Program-made: the position numbers and the translations under genes
Assembly (NCBI GenBank): GCA_947564645.1
Contig: CANOCU010000008.1
Location: 17,354 to 81,353 of the forward strand
DNA: 64,000 nt
Direction of reading: 5' to 3'
Source: an uncultured Lachnospiraceae bacterium
GTDB taxonomy: Bacteria > Bacillota > Clostridia > Lachnospirales > Lachnospiraceae
Shown: positions 48,178-57,434 of the stretch, piece after piece
Position numbering within the stretch: position 1 is the first letter of the stretch
Layout: the number at the start of each line of letters is the position of its first letter
Notes under the pieces: model-generated
What the model saw: only the letters and a program-made list of their open reading frames with translations
Databases searched by the model: none
What the model was told of the DNA's origin: nothing

Positions 48178-51100
48178 TCAACTCACAAAATCAAACAAAC
48201 TGATCTGATTCGACTCCGGCAGATTCCCCAGGATCCCCAGCGTACTCATCAGATCTATGATGGTCTTGGATGCCTTAGTGCGCTGCCTGAAATCATCTTT
48301 GCTGAGGAACGGCCCGTCCTTGGCCGCCTCCACGATGGCATCCGCCGCCTTCTCACCCAAACCGTCGATGCTGCTTAAAGACGGCATCAGCTTCCCGTCC
48401 ACGATCTGGAACAGCCTGGACTGCGCCGAGAAAAGATCGATGGGCACAAACTCAAATCCTCTGGCGTACATCTCCTGCACGATCTTCATATCCTTATTGG
48501 TATCCTGCTCCTTCTTGGAGAGCGTATCGCTCCTGCGCTTGTAATCCGCCATCACATTTTCCAGATGCTGCTGCCCCTGGCACATGATCTCATAGGAAAA
48601 GGCCGAGGCGCGGATGCTGAAATAAGCCGCGTAATAAGCTAACGGGTAGTTGATCTTACAGTAGGCAATACGCCACGCCATCATGACATAAGCCGCCGCA
48701 TGAGCCTTCGGGAACATATACTTGATCTTCTTGCAAGAACCGATATACCAGTCCGGCACACCCTTGTCCTTCATCGCCGTGATCCACTCGTCCTTTAATC
48801 CCTTGCCCTTACGGACGCTCTCCATGATCGTAAAGGATAAAGACGGGTCAACGCCCTTCTGCATCAAATAGATCATGATATCGTCACGACAGCAGATGGC
48901 CGTGGAAATCGTGGCCTTGCCCTCCTCGATCAGCGTCTGGGCATTCCCCAGCCACACGTCCGTCCCGTGGGAAAGACCCGAAATACGCACCAGATCCGTA
49001 AAGCACTTGGGCTTCGCGTCAATGACCATCTGGATCACGAACTCCGTCCCGAACTCCGGCACGCCCAGGCACCCCAGCTTGCAGCCGCCGATCTGCTCCG
49101 GCGTAATCCCCAGCGCCTCCGTCGACTGGAAAAGGGACATGACCCCCGGATCGTCTAACGGGATCGTGACCGGATCGATGCCTGTTAAGTCCTGCAGCAT
49201 ACGGATCATGGTCGGATCATCGTGTCCGAGGATATCCAGCTTTAACAGGTTATGGTCAATGGAATGATAGTCAAAATGGGTGGTGACGATGTCCGTGGTC
49301 ATATCGTTGGCCGGGTGCTGCACCGGCGTGAAGGAATTGATGTCCTCTCCTACCGGCAGCACCACGATACCGCCCGGATGCTGTCCGGTACTCCTGCGGA
49401 TCCCGGTGCATCCCGTCACAATGCGGTTGATCTCGCAGACACGCTTATGCCTGCCCCGCTCTTCATAATAATTCTTCACATAACCGAAGGCCGTCTTGTC
49501 TGCCAGGGTACCAATAGTCCCTGCTCTGTAAGTCTGCCCGCTGCCGAAGATCACCTCCGTGTATTTATGCGCCTTACTCTGATACTCACCGGAAAAGTTC
49601 AGATCGATATCCGGCTCCTTATCGCCTTTAAATCCCAGGAATGTCTCGAAGGGAATGTCAAACCCTTCCTTGTCAAGCGGCGTGCCGCAGACCGGGCAGT
49701 TCTTGTCCGGCATATCACAGCCCGCGCCGCCGCCGTAGGCGCGCACTTCCTCGGAATCGAAATCATAATAATGGCATTTCGGACACAGATAATGGGGACT
49801 TAAGGAATTTACCTCCGTGATCCCCGCCATATTGGCCACGAAAGAACTTCCCACGGAACCGCGGGAACCTACCAGATAGCCGTCCTCCACCGACTTCCAC
49901 ACCAGCTTCTGGGCGATGATGTACATCACCGCAAAGCCGTTGGAGATGATGGAATGCAGTTCCTTCTTAAGCCTGTCCTCCACGATCTTCGGCAGCGTCT
50001 CCCCGTACAGCTCATGGGCCCTGTTATAACAGATCTCCGTAAGCTGTCTGTCGCTGTCCTCGATCACCGGCGGGCACTTGTCCGGCCGCACCGGCGACAT
50101 GATCTCGATCATATCCGCGATCAGGTTGGTGTTGGTGATGACCACCTCCTCGGCCTTATCGCTCCCCAGATAGGCAAATTCCGCAAGCATTTCCTCGGTC
50201 GTCCGAAAATACAGCGGCGCCTGGTTATCCGCGTCGGGAAAGCCCTGTCCCGCCATGATGATCCGGCGGTAGATCTCGTCCTCCGGGTTCAGGAAATGTA
50301 CGTCGCAGGTGGCCGCCACCGGCTTGTGAAACTGCTCCCCCAGCCGCACGATCTTACGGTTGATCTCCATGATGTCTTCCATGGAATTGACATTCGCTAC
50401 CCGCTCGGACTCGATCATGAACTTGTTGTTGCCAAGCGGCTGGATCTCCAGATAATCATAGAAATCCACCAGTCTTGCGATCTCCGCATCCGGCCTCCGC
50501 TCCAAAAGCGCCCGGTACAGCTCTCCCGCCTCACAGGCGCTGCCCACAATAAGCCCTTCCCGGTACCTGTTCAGCAGGCTCTTCGGGATCCGCGGCCTCC
50601 TGGCAAAATAGGTCAGATGGGACAGTGAGATCAGCCGGTACAGATTCATCCGCCCCACGTTGTTCTTGGCCAGAATGATGCCGTGATAAGTGGGAAGCTT
50701 CTTAATAATGCCAGGGCTTAGATTCCCCTTCTCATTGATCTGCGCAAGCGTCGTGATGCCTTCCTTCTCCATCATCGGGATCAGCTTGACGAAGATCTGC
50801 GCCGTGGCCTCCGCGTCGTCCACCGCCCGGTGATGATTTTCCAGGGAAACGCCGAGCGTCTTTGCCACCGCGTCTAACGTATGCTTGGCCTGGGCGGGCA
50901 GCATGACACGCGCCATCCCTACCGTGTCCACATAAGTAAAGTCATGGGCGATCCCCTGCCTGTCGCAGTTTTCTATGATAAAGCTCATGTCAAACCCGGC
51001 ATTGTGAGCCACCAGCATACACCCCTCACAGAACGTAAGAAACTGCGGCAGCACGCTTTCGATCTTCTCCGCATCGATCACCATGTCGTCCCGGATCCCT

Positions 51101-52806
51101 GTCAGCTTCTCGATCTCGAAGGGAATCGGCACCTCCGGATTCACAAATACCGAAAAGCGGTCCACGATCTTACCGCCGCATACCTTCACTGCGCCGATCT
51201 CTATGATCCGGTTTTCCACCGGGGAAAAACCTGTCGTCTCGATGTCAAACACCACGAAATCCTGACTAAAATCCTGTCCCTTGTCGTTGGTCGCGATCTC
51301 ATGCAGGTCGTCCACCAGATAGGCCTCCACACCATAGATCACCTTGAAGAAGTCCTGCTTGTCCGGTTCGGGATCCCCCGCTTCCTTACGCTTATTCTTC
51401 TCCGCCTTCCACAGATCCTCCCAGACATGGTTCGCGTCCGGAAAGGACTGTACCACGCCGTGATCCGTGATGGCGATCGCCGGATGTCCCCACTGGTAGG
51501 CCCGCTTCACAATATCCTTGGCCTCGGATACGCCGTCCATATCGCTCATCTTCGTATGGCAGTGCAGTTCCACCCGCTTGCGCACGCTGGTATCCATGCG
51601 GGACGTAGTGAAATCCGGTATCTTCTTGATCCCTGTCAGGGAACCGATGGTCAGCTCATGGTCGAACTTATCCGTCAGCGTCATGCCCTTGATCTTTACG
51701 AAAGCCCCCGGCTTCACATCACCGGTCAGCTCCGCCACCTGATCGTTGTGCACGAACATCTTGATCGTCATCGTGTCCGAAAAGTCCGTCACATCGAAGA
51801 TCAGAATGGTCCGCTCATTCTTGATCTCCCGCTTGTCCATATTTAAGATCTGCCCGCGGATGACCACCTCGCCCATCTCGCCGATGATATCGCTGATGGG
51901 CATGGGTTCTTCCTCAAAGTCCCGGCCGTACAGCACATCCGGGTTGTCGGAACGCTTAAGCGCCCTTCTGAAATCACCCTTCTTACCCTGTTCACCCTTT
52001 CTGCCGCCCTGAAACGACGTCTTCGATCCGTATCGCCCTAAAGCGCCTGCCCCCTGCATGGCCCCTGTCTGACCCTTCTGGCCGTTTTGGCCAGGCGCTG
52101 CCGCTCCTGCTTTCTCCGGATCCTGCGGGACACTAACGGAAGCGCCCGGCCCTTCCGGCCAGGACACAGAATCCTCCGGCATTTCCGTTCCCATGCTGTC
52201 CGCATACCCTTCCTGCCTGCCTCCATATCCCGCTCTGGCAGAGATCTCCGCCACCTGCATGGCCAGACGGTGCTCGTCCTCCTTCTTATACTTCCCCGTA
52301 ATATGCTCTTTATAAGCGATCTGCACCGACACCGCGAAACCGCAGCGCTCATTATAGATCTTCTCCAGGATCCGGATCAGCTCCTCCGCCTTCCCCTTGC
52401 CAAGCACCGTATCCTCCACGGTCAGCTGCAGCGTATCCCCTTCCGTAAACGTAAGATCCGCCTTCTTGAACAGATTGTATTCCACCGGAGAATACTCCCG
52501 CAGTTCCAACAGGATACTGTCCCGGTAGATCTCCATCAGCTTGGGCGGATCATACTGGGAAGAAAGATGAAATCTCTCATAGAACTTGATCGCTATCGGC
52601 ACATTCGGAAAGAACTGCTTCTTGATCTCTCCCTCCGCCCGGAACACATCCTCCTTCTGGATCAGCCGGTCCGAAGAAATATAGACGCGCAGGAAATCCT
52701 TCCGCTTCGTGGAGGAAACCTTCTCCACCGTGACCTGCTCATACAGATCACGCAAGCCCGTATCCAGTTTTAAAGAAGGAAATACCTCAAAGAATTTCTT
52801 GCCCAT
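48178..52806 (-). CDS. polC: DNA polymerase III alpha subunit, Gram-positive type
   Basis: PolC is the main replicative polymerase of low-GC Gram-positives. Its 1542 residues run in order. First comes an N-terminal domain, then a Gly/Gln/Lys-rich linker of about 100 residues and an OB domain. A PHP domain (VELHCHTKMSDMDGVSEAK) is interrupted by the proofreading exonuclease (DFVVFDIETTGFSPVENRI). The polymerase core with its aspartates in KEPDIDLNFSGEYQ and the C-terminal helix-hairpin-helix part follow. It is preceded by ispG, the usual clostridial order. The start at 52806 is typical (MGKKFFEVFPSL). Confidence 0.98.
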   Translation of the reverse strand: MGKKFFEVFPSLKLDTGLRDLYEQVTVEKVSSTKRKDFLRVYISSDRLIQKEDVFRAEGEIKKQFFPNVPIAIKFYERFHLSSQYDPPKLMEIYRDSILLELREYSPVEYNLFKKADLTFTEGDTLQLTVEDTVLGKGKAEELIRILEKIYNERCGFAVSVQIAYKEHITGKYKKEDEHRLAMQVAEISARAGYGGRQEGYADSMGTEMPEDSVSWPEGPGASVSVPQDPEKAGAAAPGQNGQKGQTGAMQGAGALGRYGSKTSFQGGRKGEQGKKGDFRRALKRSDNPDVLYGRDFEEEPMPISDIIGEMGEVVIRGQILNMDKREIKNERTILIFDVTDFSDTMTIKMFVHNDQVAELTGDVKPGAFVKIKGMTLTDKFDHELTIGSLTGIKKIPDFTTSRMDTSVRKRVELHCHTKMSDMDGVSEAKDIVKRAYQWGHPAIAITDHGVVQSFPDANHVWEDLWKAEKNKRKEAGDPEPDKQDFFKVIYGVEAYLVDDLHEIATNDKGQDFSQDFVVFDIETTGFSPVENRIIEIGAVKVCGGKIVDRFSVFVNPEVPIPFEIEKLTGIRDDMVIDAEKIESVLPQFLTFCEGCMLVAHNAGFDMSFIIENCDRQGIAHDFTYVDTVGMARVMLPAQAKHTLDAVAKTLGVSLENHHRAVDDAEATAQIFVKLIPMMEKEGITTLAQINEKGNLSPGIIKKLPTYHGIILAKNNVGRMNLYRLISLSHLTYFARRPRIPKSLLNRYREGLIVGSACEAGELYRALLERRPDAEIARLVDFYDYLEIQPLGNNKFMIESERVANVNSMEDIMEINRKIVRLGEQFHKPVAATCDVHFLNPEDEIYRRIIMAGQGFPDADNQAPLYFRTTEEMLAEFAYLGSDKAEEVVITNTNLIADMIEIMSPVRPDKCPPVIEDSDRQLTEICYNRAHELYGETLPKIVEDRLKKELHSIISNGFAVMYIIAQKLVWKSVEDGYLVGSRGSVGSSFVANMAGITEVNSLSPHYLCPKCHYYDFDSEEVRAYGGGAGCDMPDKNCPVCGTPLDKEGFDIPFETFLGFKGDKEPDIDLNFSGEYQSKAHKYTEVIFGSGQTYRAGTIGTLADKTAFGYVKNYYEERGRHKRVCEINRIVTGCTGIRRSTGQHPGGIVVLPVGEDINSFTPVQHPANDMTTDIVTTHFDYHSIDHNLLKLDILGHDDPTMIRMLQDLTGIDPVTIPLDDPGVMSLFQSTEALGITPEQIGGCKLGCLGVPEFGTEFVIQMVIDAKPKCFTDLVRISGLSHGTDVWLGNAQTLIEEGKATISTAICCRDDIMIYLMQKGVDPSLSFTIMESVRKGKGLKDEWITAMKDKGVPDWYIGSCKKIKYMFPKAHAAAYVMMAWRIAYCKINYPLAYYAAYFSIRASAFSYEIMCQGQQHLENVMADYKRRSDTLSKKEQDTNKDMKIVQEMYARGFEFVPIDLFSAQSRLFQIVDGKLMPSLSSIDGLGEKAADAIVEAAKDGPFLSKDDFRQRTKASKTIIDLMSTLGILGNLPESNQISLFDFVS

Positions 52807-52863
52807 CCGTCACAACATTCCTTTCTTCCTCTCATGCAGAAAAAGTGTCCTTTTCTCATTCTC

Positions 52864-53925
52864 TCAGACTGTCCGATCCCAATTCAGAAGTTCTTCCCGC
52901 AGGCACGCAAGCAGCTGATCCTCCGGCACCTTCTTCACGATCTCGCCCTTCCTGATCAGCAGACCCTCTCCCAGGCCGCCTGCGATCCCGATATCCGCTT
53001 CCTTCGCTTCTCCGGGGCCGTTGACCGCACACCCCATCACGGCTACCTTAATAGTAAGCGGAATATCCTCCACCATCTTCTCCACCTGGTTGGCCAGACC
53101 GATCAGATCAATGCGTGTCCTGCCGCAGGTAGGACAGGATACCACCTCAATACCGCCTTTTCTAAGCCCCAGGGTGCGCAGGATCAGCCTGGCAGACTTG
53201 ATCTCCTCCACCGGATCGCCGGTCAGGGAAACCCGGATCGTATCGCCGATCCCCTGATGTAAGATCAGTCCCAGGCCGATGGCGGACTTGATATTACCGC
53301 TCGTCACCGTCCCGGCCTCCGTGATACCCACATGCAGCGGATAGCCCGAATTTCGCGCCAGTACCTCATGAGCCGCCACACACATCATCACGTCAGAAGA
53401 TTTGATGCTGATCACCAGATTATCATAACCTAAGTCCTCGATGATTCCCACTTTATCCAGAGCGCTCTCCACGATACCCTCGGCTGTCACGCCGTGATAT
53501 TTTTCCACCAGTTCTTTTTCCAGGGAGCCGCTGTTGACGCCCACACGGATCGGTATATTCCGCTCCTTCGCCACCGCCACCACCGCTGCGACCTTATCAC
53601 GGCCTCCGATGTTCCCGGGATTGATACGGATCTTATCCGCCCCGTTCTCCATGGCTGCGATCGCCATCTTATAGTCAAAATGGATATCCGCCACAAGCGG
53701 AATGTGTATCTGCTTCTTAATCTCGCCGATTGCCGCTGCCGCTTCGGACGTCGGCACCGTGCAGCGGATGATCTCGCACCCTGCCCGCTCCAGCCGCAGG
53801 ATTTGCGCCACCGTCGCTTCCACGTCCTCCGTATTCGTATTCGTCATGGACTGGATCAGGATCGGATTGCCGCCCCCGATCACCTTGTCGCCGATCCTTA
53901 CTGTCTTCGTATTATCCCGATGCAT
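52864..53925 (-). CDS. ispG: 4-hydroxy-3-methylbut-2-enyl diphosphate synthase
   Basis: IspG is an iron-sulfur enzyme of the MEP isoprenoid pathway. The 353-residue protein shows [18 protein letters not shown], the cluster cysteines in [13 protein letters not shown] and [16 protein letters not shown], and a normal TIM-barrel length. AAAGGAG precedes the ATG. Dxr of the same pathway is encoded upstream. It has its own promoter and is likely co-transcribed with polC. Confidence 0.97.
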   Translation of the reverse strand: MHRDNTKTVRIGDKVIGGGNPILIQSMTNTNTEDVEATVAQILRLERAGCEIIRCTVPTSEAAAAIGEIKKQIHIPLVADIHFDYKMAIAAMENGADKIRINPGNIGGRDKVAAVVAVAKERNIPIRVGVNSGSLEKELVEKYHGVTAEGIVESALDKVGIIEDLGYDNLVISIKSSDVMMCVAAHEVLARNSGYPLHVGITEAGTVTSGNIKSAIGLGLILHQGIGDTIRVSLTGDPVEEIKSARLILRTLGLRKGGIEVVSCPTCGRTRIDLIGLANQVEKMVEDIPLTIKVAVMGCAVNGPGEAKEADIGIAGGLGEGLLIRKGEIVKKVPEDQLLACLREELLNWDRTV

Positions 53926-53980
53926 ATCTGCTCCTTTCTATGACCGTTCTCTTCTGTCTCTTGCAAACTGTTATTATTCT

Positions 53981-54009
53981 ATCATACCATGTTCTCTGTT
54001 GGAAGTCAT
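53981..54009 (-). promoter_or_regulatory. Promoter of ispG-polC
   Basis: ATGACT, 17 bases, TATGAT on the minus strand, followed by a possible second -10 (TAGAAT). It starts transcription after the hairpin that ends the kinase unit. Confidence 0.6.
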
Positions 54010-54026
54010 ATCTGTTCACAAGTCAA

Positions 54027-54069
54027 ATACCCCGCAGCAAGCTTGATGCGCAGCAGAGCTGCGGGGTAT
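54027..54069 (-). terminator. Strong hairpin downstream of the Ser/Thr kinase gene
   Basis: ATACCCCGCAG pairs perfectly with CTGCGGGGTAT around a 21-base loop, followed by TTGACTTG. The T run is poor, so it may be a terminator or part of a repeated palindromic element. Confidence 0.55.
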
Positions 54070-54175
54070 CTGGTCTACGCTTTGCTCCGGTCCGCGCTGA
54101 ACATGCGCCACTGGCGCATAGCGCCCCTCGCGGCATTCGCCAAATACTCGTGCAAGCACGGTACTTGGCTCATTG
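54070..54175. repeat. G/C-rich palindromic island at the kinase 3' end
   Basis: This stretch holds several small palindromes (ATGCGCCA/TGGCGCAT, GCGCGG) between the kinase stop codon and the hairpin at 54027-54069. It codes for nothing recognisable and looks like an intergenic repeat, but I see no second copy in the window. Confidence 0.35.
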
Positions 54176-55156
54176 CTCGCGGGAATGATTGCATGGCTGA
54201 ACCGGTTCTTCCATCTCGGTAAGCCAGATCTGTTTCTCCACACGGCGTATAAAGGACTGCCTTCGCCGATGTTTCCGGCCGTCTTCACATTGCAGCAGAT
54301 CTTCCCCGGCTTCCACCGCCAGCTGATAGCGCTCTTCCGGATCCACTCGGATGCATCTGCGGATGATCTCCTCGATCCGCTCCCCTGCAAAAGGCTGATA
54401 TTCCCGCACTGATAATGCCGCATAAGGCGGTTTCGCAATATCGGCGCCTGTCACCATATAGTACAACAGCATACCGAGCGCATAAATATCACTTCGCTCG
54501 TCTGCCCGGATACCCTGTCCGTTCCTGCCAGACTGCTCGGGTGCACCGTATCCAGGCGTAAATGCCATCCTTCTTTCTTCTGCCGCTCCAAAATTCTTCC
54601 GGTATGCCGCCCCGAAATCCACCAGCCGCAGATGTCCGTCCGGGCAGACGATCACATTCTGCGGTTTCAGATCTCTATAAATAACAGGTGGTCTTCTTGT
54701 ATGAAGATAAGTAAGGACCTCTGTCAGCTGTTTTCCCCATATACACGCCTGCTTTTCTCTCACATAGCCGTTCCGTTCTATATAGTCACCCAGGGTCATA
54801 CCCTGAATATATTCCATTACCAGACAGCGGACACCCTTATCGTCTTCAAACAGATCGAAGATCACCGGCAGCATCGGATGCTGCAGCTGCCTGAGATGTT
54901 CTGCCTCGCGCATCCCTCCCTCGCCCTCAACATCCTGCGTCTGTCCTGTTTCCGCTTCCCCGGCTTCTTCCAATCTACGGATCCGTTTGATCGCCACATA
55001 CCGCTGCAAGCGCTGATCCCATGCCAGGAAGACGCTGCCCTCTCCTCCCTTCCCCAAAGGCCTGATCAGCGTATATTTATCCAGGAAAACACCTCCAAAC
55101 TCCTGCAGCTGCTTTCCGCCGTCTTCCATCTGCATTTCTTTCTGTTCCTCCATCAT
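54170..55156 (-). CDS. Soluble Hanks-type Ser/Thr protein kinase
   Basis: The kinase of about 328 residues has all core motifs: the glycine loop (LGKGGEGSVFLA), the ATP lysine (VAIKRI), the catalytic loop (YRDLKPQNVIV), the magnesium loop (VDFGAA) and the APE segment (GAPEQSG). It lacks the membrane segment and PASTA domains of PrkC, so it acts in the cytoplasm on unknown targets. The start at 55156 follows GGAGGAGG; the ATG at 55186 directly after the phosphatase stop has no ribosome site. The last residues (PCNHSREQ) run into a palindromic island. It pairs with the PP2C gene 30 bases upstream. Confidence 0.92.
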   Translation of the reverse strand: MMEEQKEMQMEDGGKQLQEFGGVFLDKYTLIRPLGKGGEGSVFLAWDQRLQRYVAIKRIRRLEEAGEAETGQTQDVEGEGGMREAEHLRQLQHPMLPVIFDLFEDDKGVRCLVMEYIQGMTLGDYIERNGYVREKQACIWGKQLTEVLTYLHTRRPPVIYRDLKPQNVIVCPDGHLRLVDFGAAYRKNFGAAEERRMAFTPGYGAPEQSGRNGQGIRADERSDIYALGMLLYYMVTGADIAKPPYAALSVREYQPFAGERIEEIIRRCIRVDPEERYQLAVEAGEDLLQCEDGRKHRRRQSFIRRVEKQIWLTEMEEPVQPCNHSREQ

Positions 55157-55186
55157 GGTTTTCTTCCTCCTCCGCAGTCTTTGCAT

Positions 55187-55936
55187 TTACTTTACCGGTC
55201 TGATATAAACCGCCGACATATTGTCCCTCTCGCCGCGCTGCATACATGCCCGGCCTATCTCCTGCAGTCTGCGCGTGATCTGTTCTTCCTCCCTGATCAG
55301 CTCCGGGCTTAGGGCATCTGCCAGTTCCTGATTTGTAACATAATGCCGGAACCCGTCGCTGCACAGCAGTATGGCTTCTTTGCCTCTGAGTGTTCCCATA
55401 CAGAAATCCGGTCTCTCATAACCGAAACTTCCCACACATTTTGTCAGCCTGTTTGTCCCTTTCACATGATCTCTTGTCATACATACCACATCGCTTACCC
55501 TGCCGTTATTTGGCCCGTGGCCGCATTGACCGCCCAGCCTGTACACCCTGCTGTCTCCCAGATGCCAGATAAGGAATGTCTTTTCCCATAGAAGCAGGAC
55601 AGTCATCGTCGTTCCCAGATCACATTTCTCCAGACCGGCATATAGGGAAAGCTGTTCCTGCATATGATAAGTCAGCCTGTCCAGTGATCTTCTGATCACC
55701 CAGAAAGGTTTCTTCTTCCGAATCGCCCCAAGCAATGATTCATAGAACCATTCCTGCAGCCTTCTCGTTACATAGCCACTGGCGGCCTCTCCCTGGGCAA
55801 GGCCTCCCATGCCGTCACAGATTGCCGCTAACAGGATCCTTCCCCTGCCCGTCAGTACCTGCAGCAGAATAAGAGAGTCCTGATTTACATCGGCTATCCT
55901 TCCCCGCTCCCAATATACGCCTGCTTTGTACTTCAT
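55187..55936 (-). CDS. PP2C family Ser/Thr protein phosphatase
   Basis: The phosphatase of about 249 residues has metal-site motifs AAICDGMGGLAQGEAAS, HLGDSRVYRL, LCSDGFRHYV and GERDNMSAVYI. It probably reverses phosphorylation by the kinase encoded just downstream. The start at 55936 follows AAAGGAAAGG. It has its own promoter. The pair interrupts the usual rseP-ispG order. Confidence 0.93.
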   Translation of the reverse strand: MKYKAGVYWERGRIADVNQDSLILLQVLTGRGRILLAAICDGMGGLAQGEAASGYVTRRLQEWFYESLLGAIRKKKPFWVIRRSLDRLTYHMQEQLSLYAGLEKCDLGTTMTVLLLWEKTFLIWHLGDSRVYRLGGQCGHGPNNGRVSDVVCMTRDHVKGTNRLTKCVGSFGYERPDFCMGTLRGKEAILLCSDGFRHYVTNQELADALSPELIREEEQITRRLQEIGRACMQRGERDNMSAVYIRPVK

Positions 55937-56152
55937 CTTCCTGCCTTTCCTTTCCGCATACGCCGTCTTCGCCTCCATGCCCACTTACGGCCCGTCAGGA
56001 CAAGCATTGTTTCCCGGTCCTGATCGTAAGATTCTTGTATTGTATAAATATAACAGCTGATATCTTGCGGGAATCCCGCCCGATCTGCTTTATCTGCCCT
56101 GAGATTTCGAACGAAATCTGACCAGAACAAACGAATCTTGTATTACCCAGAC

Positions 56153-56181
56153 AGTATAACATTATTTTCTGCCGTATACAA
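56153..56181 (-). promoter_or_regulatory. Promoter of the phosphatase-kinase unit
   Basis: TTGTAT, 17 bases, TATACT on the minus strand. The transcript would start about 200 bases before the phosphatase ATG. That leader includes a small perfect stem (GATTTCG/CGAAATC, 56102-56118) but no gene. Confidence 0.75.
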
Positions 56182-56210
56182 TTGTTTTTTTAGTTTATTT
56201 GCTTATAGGA

Positions 56211-56262
56211 ATAACAGTTCAGCCATCAATAGGAAAAATGATGAGGGCCAAACTGTTACCTT
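56211..56262. repeat. Inverted repeat after rseP
   Basis: AATAACAGTTCAGCC and, in inverse, GGTAACAGTTTGGCC flank a 22-base A/T-rich centre. The half-sites share the core TAAC..TTC.GCC with the repeat units at 2289 and 28415. There is no T run, so it is not a classic terminator. Confidence 0.5.
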
Positions 56263-56277
56263 TTCCCTGAAATCTCT

Positions 56278-57429
56278 TTATCGTATCAGTCTCATAATAT
56301 CATTGTACATGACAAATACCATCAGAATCATCAGCACCACCAGTCCCGCGAAGTGCACCATTCCTTCCTTCTCAGGGGATACCGGTTTCCCCCGCACCAC
56401 TTCCACCAGCATGAACAGAAGTCTTCCCCCGTCCAGCGCCGGCAGCGGAAGAAGATTCAGGATACCCAGATTGACAGACAATAATACCACGATCTCCAGC
56501 ATCGTCAGGATCGCCGATGACGTCCCGTAATTTTTCTCCGCATGGTCATAGCTTTCTCCGACAAACTGCGCGATACCGATCGGCCCTGACACATCGTCTT
56601 TCGTTACGCGCCCGCGCAGCAGCATACCCAGACTCTTATAAGTCGTCTTTACATAATATTCCACTTCATAGAAACCATACTGGAATACCTGCAGCGGATT
56701 ACACTTCAGATATTCGCCCGCTCCGGTAAATCCCATATAATAACGCCCGGTCTGTTCATCATAGCGGGGCTGTATTCTGGCGACTTTCTTCTCTCCTTCC
56801 CGCTCATAATGAACTTCAAGCGCCTCTCCCTGATTCAGAGAAGAGATCACTACCACCTCACGATAGAAATGGATCTTCTCATGGCCGATCTGTGTGATCC
56901 TGTCGCCCGGCTGCAGACCGGCCTCCCCGGCCGCGGAATCTTCCGTCAGCTGCCCGATCACCGGCAGGTCGGCGCCTAAAAACGCCGTCAGCGCCACAGC
57001 CACCACAAAAGCCAGGATAAAATTGAAAAACGGTCCCGCAAACACGGCTGCTATTCTTCTCCAAACTCCGGCTTCAGAAAAGGCTACTCCCTGAGATTCC
57101 AGATCGGTTCTGCCGAATCTGCTGTTTTCCCTGTCGGAAGGCAGCGGAAGATCCGCCTCCACTCCGGCCCGGCGATGCAGACTGCCTCTCTCTTCCTCGT
57201 CTTCGGCAGTTCCATCTTCTCCGTCAAACATGCAGGCTCCCCCGATCGGCAGCAGTTTCAGAGAATATTTCACGCCTCCCTTGATAAAAGAAAACAACGT
57301 AGGACCCATGCCTACCGAAAATTCCAACACGCGGATACCGTTTTTCCGGCCGATGAGAAAATGCCCCAGCTCATGAGAAATAACAACAATACTGAAAATA
57401 ATGATGAATAAAATAATTGTCCTGATCAA
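56278..57429 (-). CDS. rseP: Site-2 family zinc metalloprotease RseP
   Basis: The 383-residue membrane protease has its zinc site in VISHELGHFLIGRKNG and LDGGRLLFML, with a PDZ domain in the middle (GLQPGDRITQIGHEKI). It cuts membrane-bound regulators within the membrane. A charged insertion of about 50 residues (DGEDGTAEDEEERGSLHRR) follows the first membrane segment and is longer than in most homologues. It follows dxr in the same direction. Confidence 0.95.
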   Translation of the reverse strand: MIRTIILFIIIFSIVVISHELGHFLIGRKNGIRVLEFSVGMGPTLFSFIKGGVKYSLKLLPIGGACMFDGEDGTAEDEEERGSLHRRAGVEADLPLPSDRENSRFGRTDLESQGVAFSEAGVWRRIAAVFAGPFFNFILAFVVAVALTAFLGADLPVIGQLTEDSAAGEAGLQPGDRITQIGHEKIHFYREVVVISSLNQGEALEVHYEREGEKKVARIQPRYDEQTGRYYMGFTGAGEYLKCNPLQVFQYGFYEVEYYVKTTYKSLGMLLRGRVTKDDVSGPIGIAQFVGESYDHAEKNYGTSSAILTMLEIVVLLSVNLGILNLLPLPALDGGRLLFMLVEVVRGKPVSPEKEGMVHFAGLVVLMILMVFVMYNDIMRLIR

Positions 57430-57434
57430 GTTTC

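Noticed and set aside
55933-56130. 65-codon frame upstream of the phosphatase gene
   Set aside because: It overlaps the leader and start of the phosphatase gene in another frame and has no domain or ribosome site.
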